From positions 33,153 through 97,152 of the forward strand of contig NZ_CAKLBV010000013.1 in NCBI RefSeq assembly GCF_920984675.1: 64,000 bases of DNA, in the 5' to 3' direction. The DNA is from Methylobacterium sp. Leaf118 (GTDB taxonomy: Bacteria > Pseudomonadota > Alphaproteobacteria > Rhizobiales > Beijerinckiaceae). Numbering within the stretch: the stretch's first letter is position 1; each line of letters starts with the position of its first letter. Positions 48,365-57,506 of this stretch are shown here, one piece after another. The notes under the pieces are model-generated. The model was not told where the DNA came from. It searched no databases and worked only from the letters and a program-made list of their open reading frames with translations. The translations under genes were made by a program, and so were the position numbers.

Positions 48365-48945
48365 TTCGCGTTGGACCGGGGCCCGGATGGGGCGGGGCCG
48401 GGATGGGGCGTGGTCGCGATGGGCGTGGCTTGGCCGGGCGCGACCGTGATCCGGATCACAGACCGGGCGCCCTCGCCACGGCATGGTTCTGACACCGGAC
48501 GGCGCAATGACACCGTCCGTCGTGGTGGGGCCAAGTTCGAGATCAAGTCGGAGGCCAAGGTTCCTGCCGAGCTTTCGGTCAAGCCTGGGCCCAAGCTTCC
48601 GGCCAAGCCGCGACATCGTCGCTCGAATGTATTGGATGGATGTGGCCGGGCGTTTGACTTGCGTAGGGGCTGCGTCCAGGCGGACATTGGTGAAGCGCCG
48701 TGATCAAGGGAGCCGTTTTTCCTTTTCATCGCGGCGTGTGGTCTGAAAAAGACGCCGAACAATGATCTGTCATCGCTCCCTATGGTCTGTGTAGGGGCGC
48801 CGATGGGATCCGGCTTCACGGATTGGTTCTGTAGAACGGCGAATCGGCGCTTAATTTTGGACGCATTTGGCGATATGAACGCGGATCGGCCGGTGACCCC
48901 GAAAGGAGCCCGGCCGTATCGGCGCCGGAAGTCGGGGGCAGGGCG
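48365..48945. other. Non-coding spacer between puf operon and type I secretion genes
   Basis: About 580 bases without a convincing gene. 48375-48440 contains imperfect GGGCGTGG/GGATGGGG repeats, and 48535-48610 contains imperfect AAG-TTCC-GCC-AAG repeats, whose complement gives a low-complexity LGRKLG-like frame. 48700-48870 is much more AT-rich (runs such as GTTTTTCCTTTTC) and probably holds the promoter of the following ABC gene. Confidence 0.5.
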
Positions 48946-50706
48946 GTGAGCAACGGGCGCGAGAAGAACGAGATCGCCGCCGCCTTGGTGCGGTGCAAGA
49001 CGGCCTTCCTGGGGGTCGCCGTGATGAGCGGCCTCGTCAACATCCTCTACCTCACCGGCTCGTTCTACATGCTCGAGGTCTACGACCGCGTGATCCCGAG
49101 CCGTTCGGTGCCGACGCTCGTCGGCCTGAGCATCCTCGCCCTCGTGCTTTATGCTTTCCAGGGCGTGCTGGAGGCGATCCGTTCGCGCATCCTGGCGCGG
49201 GTCGGCGCCGCCCTCGACGAATCCCTGAGCGGGCGCGTGTTCGACATCGTGGTCCGCGCCCCCCTCAAGGGCGCCGTGCCCGGGGACGGTCTGCTGCCCC
49301 TGCGCGACCTCGACCAGGTGCGCTCGTTCCTGTCCGGCAGTGGCCCCTCGGCCTTCTTCGACCTGCCGTGGATGCCGATCTACATCGGCATCTGTTTCCT
49401 GTTTCATCCCTATATCGGCGCCGCCGCCATCGTCGGCACCGCGATCCTGGCCGGGCTCACCTTCCTGACCGACCGGGCCACCAAGGCGCCGACCCAGGCC
49501 GCCACCGGTCACGGCCTGCGGCGGAACGGGCTGGCCGAAGCCGGACGGCGCAACGCCGAGGTGCTCGCCGCCATGGGCATGCAGGAGCGGCTCGCCGCCC
49601 GCTGGGCCGTGGCCAACCGCGACTACATGGACGCCCACCAGAGCGTCGCCGACGTGGGCGGCGGCTTCGGCGCAGGCTCCAAGGTGTTCCGCATGGCGCT
49701 GCAATCGGGCGTTCTGGCGCTCGGGGCCTGGCTCGTGATCCACAACGAGGCGACGGCGGGCATCATCATCGCGGGCTCGATCCTGGTCTCCCGCGCGCTG
49801 GCCCCGGCCGAACTCGCCATCGGCAACTGGAAGGGGTTCGTCGCCGCCCGCCAGAGCTGGCGGCGGCTGAACGAGCTGTTCGTGAAGCTGCCTGCCGGCA
49901 TGCAGCCCCATGCCCTGCCGGCCCCGACCCAGGCCGTCATGGTGGAGGGCGTCAGCATCGCCCCGCCGGGGACGCCGCGCCTCGTCGTCCAGGATGTGAG
50001 CTTCGTCCTCAAGGCCGGCCAGGGCGTCGGCGTGATCGGCCCCTCGGCCTCGGGCAAGTCCTCGCTCGTGCGCGCCATGGTCGGCGTGTGGCCGCCGGTG
50101 CGGGGCAAGATCCGCATCGACGGGGCGGCCCTCGACCAGTGGTCGAGCGTCGATCTCGGCCAGCATATCGGCTTCCTGCCGCAGGAGGTGGAGCTGTTCG
50201 CCGGCACCGTGGCCGAGAACATCGCCCGTTTCGAGCCTAATGCCCCGTCGGACTTCGTCATCGCCGCTGCCCGGGCGGCCGGCGTGCATGATCTGGTCCT
50301 GCGCCTGCCCGAGGGCTACGACAGCCGCATCGGCGAGGGCGGGGCCGGCCTCTCCGCCGGGCAGCGCCAGCGCATCGGGCTGGCCCGGGCGCTGTACCGC
50401 GACCCCTTCCTCGTGGTGCTCGACGAGCCCAACGCCAACCTCGACAGCGAGGGCGAGAACGCCCTGACCCAGGCGATCCTCGGCGTGCGCCAGCGCGGCG
50501 GCATCTGCGTCGTCGTCGCCCACCGGCCGAGCGCGCTCGCCGCGGTCGATCTGATCCTGATGATGGCCGACGGACGCGCCCAGGCCTTCGGTCCGAAGGA
50601 CGAGGTCCTGAAGCGCGTCCTGCGGCCGGCCCCGGCGCCGGTTCCCGCGCCGACGGATCCACGGCAGGTCTCGGCCAAGGGCGCCGGCCTGCAGGAGAGC
50701 GCCTGA
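48946..50706 (+). CDS. Type I secretion ABC transporter/permease (PrsD/HlyB-like)
   Basis: Inner-membrane ATPase of a type I secretion system. The 586-residue protein (GTG start) has a membrane domain in the first ~300 residues with about six helices and no C39 peptidase domain. The nucleotide-binding domain has Walker A GPSASGKSSLV, Q-loop FLPQEVELF, signature LSAGQRQRIGLARAL, Walker B FLVVLDEPNANLD and the H-loop VVAHRPSAL. This matches rhizobial PrsD/RaxB-like exporters of RTX proteins or glycanases. The start of the HlyD gene overlaps its stop by 1 nt. No RTX substrate gene is in the window. Confidence 0.92.
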   Translation: MSNGREKNEIAAALVRCKTAFLGVAVMSGLVNILYLTGSFYMLEVYDRVIPSRSVPTLVGLSILALVLYAFQGVLEAIRSRILARVGAALDESLSGRVFDIVVRAPLKGAVPGDGLLPLRDLDQVRSFLSGSGPSAFFDLPWMPIYIGICFLFHPYIGAAAIVGTAILAGLTFLTDRATKAPTQAATGHGLRRNGLAEAGRRNAEVLAAMGMQERLAARWAVANRDYMDAHQSVADVGGGFGAGSKVFRMALQSGVLALGAWLVIHNEATAGIIIAGSILVSRALAPAELAIGNWKGFVAARQSWRRLNELFVKLPAGMQPHALPAPTQAVMVEGVSIAPPGTPRLVVQDVSFVLKAGQGVGVIGPSASGKSSLVRAMVGVWPPVRGKIRIDGAALDQWSSVDLGQHIGFLPQEVELFAGTVAENIARFEPNAPSDFVIAAARAAGVHDLVLRLPEGYDSRIGEGGAGLSAGQRQRIGLARALYRDPFLVVLDEPNANLDSEGENALTQAILGVRQRGGICVVVAHRPSALAAVDLILMMADGRAQAFGPKDEVLKRVLRPAPAPVPAPTDPRQVSAKGAGLQESA

Positions 50707-52052
50707 TGTCCACCAGCCTCGCACCCCTGGCCGGGCTCAGCCCGGCCCTGCCGCGGCCGACCGCGCACGGCTCGATCCGGCGGCACCTCGCGGTCACCGT
50801 CGGCCTCGCCGTCGCGCTCGTCTTCGGCATCGGCGGCTGGGCCACCTTCACCGACGTCTCGGCGGCGGTGATCGCCCCGGGTCAGCTCGTGGCCGAGACC
50901 GACATCAAGAAGGTGCAGCACCCCACCGGCGGCGTCGTCGGCCAGCTCCTCGTGCGCGAGGGGCAGAAGGTGCATGCCGGCGACGTGCTGATCCGTCTCG
51001 ACGAAACCCAGACCCGGGCCAATCTCGACATCGTCCTGAAGGCGATGGACGAACTCGCCGCCCGCCGGGCCCGCAACGAGGCCGAGCGCGACGGCCACAA
51101 GACCATCGCCTTCCCCGACGAGCTGGTCTCCCGCATCGAGACCGACCCGAGCGTCGGTCGTCTCATCGACGGCGAGGCGCGCCTGTTCGCCTCTCGCGTC
51201 GCCGGGCGCGAGGGCCAGAAGGCCCAGCTGCGCGAGCGGGTGCTGCAATTGCGCCAGGAGATTTCCGGGCTGACCGAGCAATCGGCGGCCAAGGAGCGCG
51301 AGATCCTGCTGATCGGCCACGAGCTCAAGGGCGTGCGCGAGCTCTACTCCAAGAACCTCGTGCCGCTCTCCCGGGTCACGGCCCTGGAGCGCGACGCCGC
51401 GCGGCTGGAGGGCGAGCGCGGCCAGCTCATCGCCTCGACGGCCTCGGCCCGCGGCAAGATCGCCGAAACCGAGCTGCAGATCTTCCAGATCGACCAGGAG
51501 ATGCGCACGGAGGTCGGCAAGGACCTGGCCGAGATCCGCGGCCGGTGGTCGGAGCTGCGGGAGAAGCGCGTCGCGGCCGAGGACCAGCTCAAGCGCATCG
51601 AGATGCGCGCGCCCCAGGACGGCTTCGTGCATCAGATGACCGTGCACACGATCGGCGGCCTCGTGACGCCGTCCGAGCCCGCGATGCTGATCGTTCCGGC
51701 CGCCGACCAGCTCCTCGTCGAGGTGCGGGTTCAGCCCCAGGACATCGACAATGTCCGCGTCGGCCAGAAGGCGAACCTGCGGTTCGCCGCCTTCAACATG
51801 CGCACCACGCCCGAGATCGACGGACAGGTCGTCCGCGTCTCGGCGGACGTGAGCATGGACCCGAAGACCGGAATGAGCTTCTACACCGCCCGCATCCGCA
51901 TCGCCGACGACGAGAAGAACCACCTGAAGGGCTTGCGCCTCGTGCCCGGCATGCCGGTCGAGTCCTACACCCAGATCGGCGAACGCTCGGTGCTGTCGTA
52001 TCTGGTGAAGCCGCTGTCCGACCAGTTGGCGAGGGCGTGGCGCGAGCGTTGA
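50706..52052 (+). CDS. HlyD-family membrane fusion protein (PrsE-like)
   Basis: Periplasmic adaptor joining the ABC exporter to a TolC-like outer-membrane channel. The 448-residue protein has one N-terminal membrane helix (about 29-50), a lipoyl half-domain (VQHPTGGVVGQLLVREGQKVHAGDVLIRLDE region), a long coiled coil (about 110-290, heptads rich in Leu, Arg and Glu), the second lipoyl half (RIEMRAPQDGFVHQM) and the C-terminal beta-barrel (VEVRVQPQDIDNVRVGQ, GLRLVPGMPVE). It is coupled to the ABC gene and probably followed by its own hairpins. Confidence 0.94.
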   Translation: MSTSLAPLAGLSPALPRPTAHGSIRRHLAVTVGLAVALVFGIGGWATFTDVSAAVIAPGQLVAETDIKKVQHPTGGVVGQLLVREGQKVHAGDVLIRLDETQTRANLDIVLKAMDELAARRARNEAERDGHKTIAFPDELVSRIETDPSVGRLIDGEARLFASRVAGREGQKAQLRERVLQLRQEISGLTEQSAAKEREILLIGHELKGVRELYSKNLVPLSRVTALERDAARLEGERGQLIASTASARGKIAETELQIFQIDQEMRTEVGKDLAEIRGRWSELREKRVAAEDQLKRIEMRAPQDGFVHQMTVHTIGGLVTPSEPAMLIVPAADQLLVEVRVQPQDIDNVRVGQKANLRFAAFNMRTTPEIDGQVVRVSADVSMDPKTGMSFYTARIRIADDEKNHLKGLRLVPGMPVESYTQIGERSVLSYLVKPLSDQLARAWRER

Positions 52053-52055
52053 GAA

Positions 52056-52098
52056 CGCCTTGCCTGTGAAGGCGGTTGTCTGATATGGCGACCGCCTT
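52056..52098 (+). other. Two mutually exclusive hairpins after the HlyD gene
   Basis: CGCCTT (52056-52061) pairs with AAGGCG (52069-52074). Alternatively AAGGCGGT (52069-52076) pairs exactly with ACCGCCTT (52091-52098). The shared arm allows only one at a time. Located between the HlyD stop and rpmJ. May act as a terminator or attenuator; no T run follows. Confidence 0.5.
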
Positions 52099-52208
52099 CC
52101 CGCGATGTCACGAACCGTCATCGCCGGAGCGCCGTCCGCGGCGCTCCGTTCCGAGAAACACTTTCTGACAACAGGCGGCCGGTCTCGACCCGCGCCGACG
52201 TGAGACCG

Positions 52209-52334
52209 ATGAAGATTCGCAACTCCCTCAAGTCGCTGCGCGGCCGTCACCGCGACAACCAGCTCGTGCGCCGCAAGGGCCGGGTCTACGTCATCAACAA
52301 GACCCAGAAGCGCTTCAAGGCCCGCCAGGGCTGA
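52209..52334 (+). CDS. rpmJ: 50S ribosomal protein L36, cysteine-free type
   Basis: A 41-residue ribosomal protein, too short for most ORF thresholds. Sequence blocks [31 protein letters not shown] and [10 protein letters not shown] match the alphaproteobacterial L36. The zinc-ribbon cysteines of the canonical form are absent, so it does not need zinc. It lies alone, outside any ribosomal operon, which is normal for this form. Confidence 0.97.
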   Translation: MKIRNSLKSLRGRHRDNQLVRRKGRVYVINKTQKRFKARQG

Positions 52335-52416
52335 GCCGGCGCGCCGCACGATCCCGGCGATCGTGCCGCATTCCGGGCGCGTTGACGCCTGACCTGGCCG
52401 GGTGGATGCTCGGCCC

Positions 52417-53022
52417 ATGTCGTTCCGCCCGCGCCTGATCCTGACCGCCGCCGTCCTCGCCCTCGCGGGGATGGCTGTCGGCGCCGCGTCGGCCGCGCCC
52501 GAGCGATCCGAGACGCCGGAGAAGGAGCGCAAGGCGCATCCGCCCGTCAGTCTCGACGACCTGTTCAAGCGCCTCAAGGACGCCGACGACGAGACCGAGG
52601 CCAAGGCCGTCGCCAGTCTCATCGAGCGCCGCCTCGGCCGCTCCGGCAGCGCCACCGTCGATCTCCTCACCGACCGCGCCCGCCAGGCTATGGCCGGCAA
52701 CGAGCTTCCCCTCGCCGTCGAGCTGATGGACCGTGCCATCACGCTCGAGCCCGCCTGGGCCGAGGGCTGGAGCCGGCGGGCCACCCTGTTCTGGCGCCTG
52801 TCCGACTCGGTGAGTGCGATCGCCGACCTGCAGCGGGCCCTGGTGCTGGAGCCGCGCCATTTCGAGGCCTGGGCGGCCCTGGGCAAGCTCTACCTGGCCG
52901 GGGACGACAAGGGCCGGGCCATGGACGCCTTCCGCCGCGCCGAGGCGCTCTATCCGCGCTGGGACGTCCTGAAGAAGGCGATCGACCGTCTGAAGCCCGA
53001 CGTCGACGGCCGCGACCTCTGA
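52417..53022 (+). CDS. Exported TPR-repeat protein
   Basis: A 201-residue protein with a signal peptide from ATG 52417 (MSFRPRLILTAAVLALAGMA, cleavage near ASAAP). At least three TPR helices pairs follow (LLTDRARQAMAGNELPLAVE, RRATLFWRLSDSVSAIADL, ALGKLYLAGDDKGRAMDAF). It is probably a periplasmic scaffold with unknown partners. A GTG at 52402 is an alternative start. The next gene follows by 13 nt. Confidence 0.82.
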   Translation: MSFRPRLILTAAVLALAGMAVGAASAAPERSETPEKERKAHPPVSLDDLFKRLKDADDETEAKAVASLIERRLGRSGSATVDLLTDRARQAMAGNELPLAVELMDRAITLEPAWAEGWSRRATLFWRLSDSVSAIADLQRALVLEPRHFEAWAALGKLYLAGDDKGRAMDAFRRAEALYPRWDVLKKAIDRLKPDVDGRDL

Positions 53023-53035
53023 TCGTGCCCTGACC

Positions 53036-54046
53036 TTGCCCGATCTCCTGCGCGTGTCGGCGCTCGCCCTCGCGGTCGTCCTCGGCCTGATCGTCCTGGC
53101 CCTCGGCTGTGCCGCGGTCGCGACGCGGCTGATCGCGGCGCGCGTCGAGGCGCGCTACCCGCCCGCCACCGCCCGGGTCGCCGTCGAGGGCGGGCATCTC
53201 GCCTATCTCGAGGACGGGCCGCGGGAGGGGGCGAAGGACGGAGCGAAGGGCACCGTCGTCCTGCTGCACGGGGCCTCCGCCAACGCCTACGATCCCATGG
53301 AGGGGGTCGGTCGCAGCCTGGCCCGGGCGGGATTCCGTGTCGTCGCCTTCGACCGGCCGGGCTATGGCGGCAGCGACCGGCTCGCCGGGGCGGAGGCCGC
53401 CACCCCGGCCTTCCAGGGGCGGGTTCTCGCGGCGGCGATCGATCGGCTCGCCCTCGGGCCCGTGATCCTGCTCGGCCATTCCTGGTCCGGGGCGCTGGCG
53501 CTCCGCATGGCCCTCGATCGACCGGAGCAGGTCGCCGGGCTCGTCCTCGTGGCCCCCGTCGCCCAGCCGTTCCCGCCCCAGGGATTGCCGTGGTGGGCCA
53601 CCATCGCGCTCCACCCGCCGGTGACGTGGCTGCTCACGCGGACGATCGCGGTGCCGCTCGGCCTCGCCTCCATGCCGGGCGTCGCGCGGGGCGTGTTCCG
53701 GCCGGAGGCGCCGGTGGAGGATTATGTCGCGAAGGCCCGGGCTCCGCTGATCCTGCGGCCCGCGGCGGCCCTCGCCAACATCCAGGACCTTGCCGGATTG
53801 CCGGCGGCGCTCGCCGAGCAGGCGCCGCGCTACGGCACGCTGCGCGTGCCGAGCGTGGTCGTGTCGGGGGAGGGCGATCCGGTCGTCGTCACCGCGCGAC
53901 AGGCCGAGCCCCTGAGCCGGGCCGTGCCGGGTGCCCGCCTCGTCGTGCTGCCGGGCGCCGGCCACATGATCACCTACACCGCCCCGGACGCCCTGGTGAG
54001 GGAGACGGAGGCGCTGCTCGGCCGGCGGACGGCGCCCGCCGAGTGA
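53036..54046 (+). CDS. Alpha/beta hydrolase with N-terminal membrane anchor
   Basis: A 336-residue hydrolase. An N-terminal hydrophobic helix (about 8-30, ALALAVVLGLIVLALGCAAV) anchors it or acts as signal. The catalytic domain has oxyanion LLHGASAN, RPGYGGSDR, nucleophile elbow GHSWSGALAL and a C-terminal catalytic His in GAGHM. The acid residue is probably in VSGEGDPVV. The start is a TTG at 53036, chosen because no ATG or GTG precedes the helix in frame. Substrate unknown. Convergent with pyk, with only 6 nt between the stops. Confidence 0.87.
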   Translation: MPDLLRVSALALAVVLGLIVLALGCAAVATRLIAARVEARYPPATARVAVEGGHLAYLEDGPREGAKDGAKGTVVLLHGASANAYDPMEGVGRSLARAGFRVVAFDRPGYGGSDRLAGAEAATPAFQGRVLAAAIDRLALGPVILLGHSWSGALALRMALDRPEQVAGLVLVAPVAQPFPPQGLPWWATIALHPPVTWLLTRTIAVPLGLASMPGVARGVFRPEAPVEDYVAKARAPLILRPAAALANIQDLAGLPAALAEQAPRYGTLRVPSVVVSGEGDPVVVTARQAEPLSRAVPGARLVVLPGAGHMITYTAPDALVRETEALLGRRTAPAE

Positions 54047-54052
54047 GGGGCG

Positions 54053-55489
54053 TCAGGCCCGCTCGGCGTGCTCGCGGGTCACGAAGGCGATCCGGACCAT
54101 GTTGGTGGCGCCGGGAATGCCGAAGGGCACGCCCGCCACGATGATGATCCGGTCGCCGATCTCGGCGAAGCGCTCGCGCACCGCGAACTTCGCCGCCCGG
54201 AACGCCATGTCGTCGATGTCGCTCGCGTCCTTCGTGACGATCGGGTGCGTGCCCCAGACCATGGTGAGCCGGCGCGCGGTCTCGCGCTTGGGCGTCAGCG
54301 CGATCACACTAGCATTCGGACGGGCGCGGGCGAGGCGCTGCACCGTCGAGCCCGAATGGGTCCAGGCCATGATGGCGCCGAGGCTCAGGGCATCGACGAT
54401 CTGGTGGGCGGCGGCCGCGATGGCGTCGGCGGCGGTCGCCTCGGGGTTCGAGCGCTGCGCCATCAGGATCGACCAGTACAGCGCGTCCCGCTCCACCTGC
54501 TCGGCGATGCGGCTCATCGTGGTGATCGCCTCGACCGGGAAGGCCCCGGCCGCGCTCTCGGCGGAGAGCATCACGGCGTCGGCGCCCTCGTAGACCGCGG
54601 TGGCGACGTCCGAGACCTCGGCGCGGGTCGGCACCGGCGAGGTGATCATCGATTCGAGCATCTGGGTCGCGACCACCACCGGTTTGCCGAGCCGGCGGGC
54701 GCTGCGGGTGAGGCGCTTCTGCACGCCGGGCACCTGCTCCAGCGGCATCTCCACCCCGAGATCGCCGCGGGCGACCATGATGCCGTCGGAGATCTCGATG
54801 ATCTCGTCGAGGCGGGTGAGCGCCTGCGGCTTCTCGATCTTGGCCATCACCAGGGCGCGGCCGGCGGCGACCTTCTTGACCTCGGCCACGTCCTCGGGCC
54901 GCTGCACGAAGGAGACCGCGATCCAGTCGGCCCCCGCCGCGAGCCCGGCCTCGAGATCGGCGCGGTCCTTCTCGGTCATGGCCGGCACCGGGATCACCGT
55001 ATGGGGCAGCGACACGCCCTTGCGGTTCGAGATGCGGCCGCCGACCTCGACGCGAGTCACGGCGCGGCCCTCGCTCACCTCGGTGACGGCGAGGCGCAGC
55101 TTGCCGTCGTCGATGAGGACGGCGTGGCCCGGCTCCAGCGCCGAGAGAATTTCCGGATGGGGCAGGAAGACGCGGTTCGTGTCGCCCGGGGTCGGGTCGG
55201 AATCGAGCACGAAGGTCTGGCCGTTCTCCAGTTCGGCGGCCGTGTCCACGAAGGTGCCGAGCCGCAGCTTCGGTCCCTGGAGATCGACGAGGATGCCGAT
55301 GGGGCGCTTGGCCTCGCGCTCGATCGTGCGGATCACCTCGATCCGCTCGGGCAGCTTGGCGCGGTCCAGGTGGCTCATGTTGATGCGGAAGACATCCGCG
55401 CCCGCCTGGAACAGCTTCGCGATCATTTCCGGCGTGTCGGAAGCCGGGCCCAGGGTTGCGACGATCTTGGTGCGGCGTGCGCGCTTCAC
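54053..55489 (-). CDS. pyk: Pyruvate kinase
   Basis: Final step of glycolysis (PEP + ADP to pyruvate + ATP). The 478-residue protein starts with GTG 55489 preceded by GGAGG. Motifs: KIVATLGPASDTPEM, FRINMSHLD, GILVDLQGPKLRLG, the signature VMAKIEKPQAL with catalytic Lys, MVARGDLGVEMPLEQVPGVQK (residues around 245-265) and TRAEVSDVATAVYEGADAVMLS (the ADP-binding region). C-terminal allosteric domain present. No terminator was found at its 3' end. Confidence 0.97.
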   Translation of the reverse strand: MKRARRTKIVATLGPASDTPEMIAKLFQAGADVFRINMSHLDRAKLPERIEVIRTIEREAKRPIGILVDLQGPKLRLGTFVDTAAELENGQTFVLDSDPTPGDTNRVFLPHPEILSALEPGHAVLIDDGKLRLAVTEVSEGRAVTRVEVGGRISNRKGVSLPHTVIPVPAMTEKDRADLEAGLAAGADWIAVSFVQRPEDVAEVKKVAAGRALVMAKIEKPQALTRLDEIIEISDGIMVARGDLGVEMPLEQVPGVQKRLTRSARRLGKPVVVATQMLESMITSPVPTRAEVSDVATAVYEGADAVMLSAESAAGAFPVEAITTMSRIAEQVERDALYWSILMAQRSNPEATAADAIAAAAHQIVDALSLGAIMAWTHSGSTVQRLARARPNASVIALTPKRETARRLTMVWGTHPIVTKDASDIDDMAFRAAKFAVRERFAEIGDRIIIVAGVPFGIPGATNMVRIAFVTREHAERA

Positions 55490-55858
55490 ATCCAGCCTCC
55501 ATCACCCGCTGGACCCGCCGATCGCGGGAGCGCGAGCGCGGGAACGGTCCGGCGATTGAGGGGCGACGGGAAGCGCCCGGGGGCCGGACAGGAGCGTTGG
55601 GGCCAGAAGCATCCCTGCGCCCCGAAGGTCAAGGTCGTCGGGCCGAGCGGCCGTCGATCCCCGGCGGGACGGACGGAACCATGCGCCCCCGACCGCACGA
55701 TAATGCCCGCTGCCCTCGTCGCCGGAGCGAAGACATCCAGAAATCCTGCACGGCGAGCGTCGTCGCGACGGCGTGTTGCCCTGAAACCATAGGCAGCTTG
55801 GCCATTGTGCTGATACGGTCACGTCAGGTTTAAGCACCCGTTTTCGAAGGCGAACCCC
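55490..55858. other. Divergent pyk-porin intergenic region, no gene seen
   Basis: About 370 bases between leftward pyk and the rightward beta-barrel gene. The right part (55740-55850) is more AT-rich and contains ACGTCAGGTTTAAGCACCCG near 55820, probably part of the porin promoter/leader. No reading frame with recognisable content. Confidence 0.45.
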
Positions 55859-56767
55859 GTGATCAGAGCATTCCTCCTGGGCAGCGCCGCGGCGCTCGTG
55901 ACCACCGCCGCCGTCGCGGCCGATCTGCCCCGCCGCGCCGAGGCGCCCCCGGTCTTCGCGCCGATCCCCGTCTTCACCTGGACGGGCTTCTACGCCGGCC
56001 TCCACACCGGCTACGCCTTCACCGACAACCCGAACATCCGCACCGTCGGCAACCAGGGTCCTACAATTGGAAACTGCACAGCAGGATTTCGGGCGTGTTC
56101 TGGTTCTGGTTTGAAAAGCGAGGTTGACGGCTTCTCGAAGATCGGCGGCGGCTTCGGCTACAACCTCCAGGTCACCCCCGGCTCCGGTTTCGTCGTCGGC
56201 GCGGCCTTCGACATGACCTGGACGGACCTCGAGAAGAACGCCGGCTTCATCGGCGCTCCGAATCCCGTGATCGTCGGCGGTGTGCCGACGGCGCTGCCCG
56301 CCTCGCCGAACGGCAGCCTCTACACGCAGAACCTCGACTATCTCGGCACCCTCAACGGTAAGATCGGCTACGCCTTCGATCGGTTCCTGGTCTACGGGAC
56401 CGGCGGTCTCGCCTTCGGTCAGGTGACCTACGGCGCCAGCTTCTACGGCACCGTCACGCAGGGCCTGCCGCTCCAGTTCGTCGGCGGCTACGACAAGCAG
56501 TTCGAGACCGGCTACAACTTCGGTGGCGGCGTCGAGTACGCGATCCCGACCGAGTCGTTCCTGAGCTACTTCGCCTTCGGTCGCCTGCTCGGCATCAAGT
56601 CCGACGTGACCCTCAAGGCCGAGTACATCCGCTACGATCTCGGCGGCCGCAACGTCGTCGTGCAGGGTGTCCTGCCGGCCAACTCCGCCCTGAGCTACAC
56701 CTCGAGCTACAAGACCGAGGGCAGCCTGATCCGCGCCGGCTTCAACTACAAGTTCAGCACGAACTAA
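55859..56767 (+). CDS. Outer-membrane beta-barrel protein (Omp31/porin family)
   Basis: A 302-residue surface protein. The start is a GTG at 55859 with AAGG upstream. A signal peptide (IRAFLLGSAAALVTTAAVAA) is followed by DLPRRAEAPP and the family opening FTWTGFYAGLHTGYAF. The barrel strands end in the terminal aromatic pattern FNYKFSTN. Inside loop 1, residues about 67-90 (ending CTAGFRACSGSGLKSEVDGF) carry two cysteines and unusually AT-rich codons. A clear terminator follows. Functions in adhesion or as a general porin are possible; unknown here. Confidence 0.9.
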   Translation: MIRAFLLGSAAALVTTAAVAADLPRRAEAPPVFAPIPVFTWTGFYAGLHTGYAFTDNPNIRTVGNQGPTIGNCTAGFRACSGSGLKSEVDGFSKIGGGFGYNLQVTPGSGFVVGAAFDMTWTDLEKNAGFIGAPNPVIVGGVPTALPASPNGSLYTQNLDYLGTLNGKIGYAFDRFLVYGTGGLAFGQVTYGASFYGTVTQGLPLQFVGGYDKQFETGYNFGGGVEYAIPTESFLSYFAFGRLLGIKSDVTLKAEYIRYDLGGRNVVVQGVLPANSALSYTSSYKTEGSLIRAGFNYKFSTN

Positions 56768-56795
56768 GCCGACGCAAACGTCCGGTGAGAGCGAG

Positions 56796-56820
56796 CGGGC
56801 GTCCTTCGGGGCGCCCGTTT
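56796..56820 (+). terminator. Intrinsic terminator of the beta-barrel gene
   Basis: A 9-bp stem (one G-T pair) with a TTCG tetraloop (arms 56796-56804 and 56809-56817) is followed by TTTCGTTT. Confidence 0.88.
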
Positions 56821-56918
56821 CGTTTGTCGGGTGGAGCGCGCCGGATCGACCGCATCCCTCGCCCTGGCTCGCACGCCCCCCGGCGGGGACGCGCGGTGGG
56901 GTATCGTCGGCCGCCGGG

Positions 56919-57506
56919 TCAGCCCTTCTTCTTTTTCTTGTCCTTCTTTCTCTCCGGATCCTTCTTGCGGTCCGGGTCCTTCTTCGCGTCCGAATTCTTT
57001 TTCGTGTCCGAACCCGACTTGCCCGAACCCGGCCTGTCCGATGCCGTTTCAGCTGGCGCGTCATGGTCCTTCCCGTCCCAGACCGCGGCGAAGGGCCGGC
57101 GGCTGAGCGCCCGCTCGGCCGGCGCCGCGGGGCCGGCACCGAGCGGCGTCTCGGGCGGCGCGGATTCGCCCCGGCGCACCGGCGCCTCGCCCGCCGCCAG
57201 GGCGGTGAGGCGGCGCCGATGCCAGCCGGGCGTAGCCTCCTTCAGGGTCGGATGATGCGGGTCGAGGCGGGTCACCACCGCCTTCACCTCGGCATCGCTC
57301 ATGCCGTCGGCGATGAGCGCGAAGGCCTCGGGTCCCAGCACCTCGCGGACGACCCGCAGGGCCGGCACCCGCAGGGTCCGGGCCTTCAATTGCTTCACCA
57401 CCAGCGCGCGGGCGGCCTTGGGCACCTCGGTGCGGATGTCGGGAAACGCCTCGGGCGCGGAGGCGAGCGCCTGGAGCACGGCGTAGCCGTCGACATCAAG
57501 GGCCAT
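56919..57506 (-). CDS. Uncharacterised protein with lysine/aspartate tail, paired with a ParA ATPase
   Basis: A 195-residue protein. The N-terminal ~115 residues are helical and compact (VLQALASAPEAFPDIRTEV, VVREVLGPEAFALIADGM, WHRRRLTALAAGEAP). A Pro/Ala-rich linker and a C-terminal ~35-residue tail of repeating DxxKKDP-like units follow, ending KKDKKKKKG. No known family recognised. It overlaps the ParA gene stop by 11 nt, so they form one translation unit. A cargo, adaptor or nucleoid-binding role for the ATPase is an inference from pairing and the basic tail. Confidence 0.7.
   Translation of the reverse strand: MALDVDGYAVLQALASAPEAFPDIRTEVPKAARALVVKQLKARTLRVPALRVVREVLGPEAFALIADGMSDAEVKAVVTRLDPHHPTLKEATPGWHRRRLTALAAGEAPVRRGESAPPETPLGAGPAAPAERALSRRPFAAVWDGKDHDAPAETASDRPGSGKSGSDTKKNSDAKKDPDRKKDPERKKDKKKKKG

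Noticed and set aside
48203..48616. Leftward open frame encoding a peptide with LGRKLG-like repeats
   Set aside because: The repeats come from imperfect DNA repeats in GC-rich spacer, there is no ribosome site, and the frame runs antisense into the pufC 3' end.
48365..48945. Pseudogene remnant after pufC
   Set aside because: No frame on either strand has recognisable protein blocks, and the repeats are short and imperfect.
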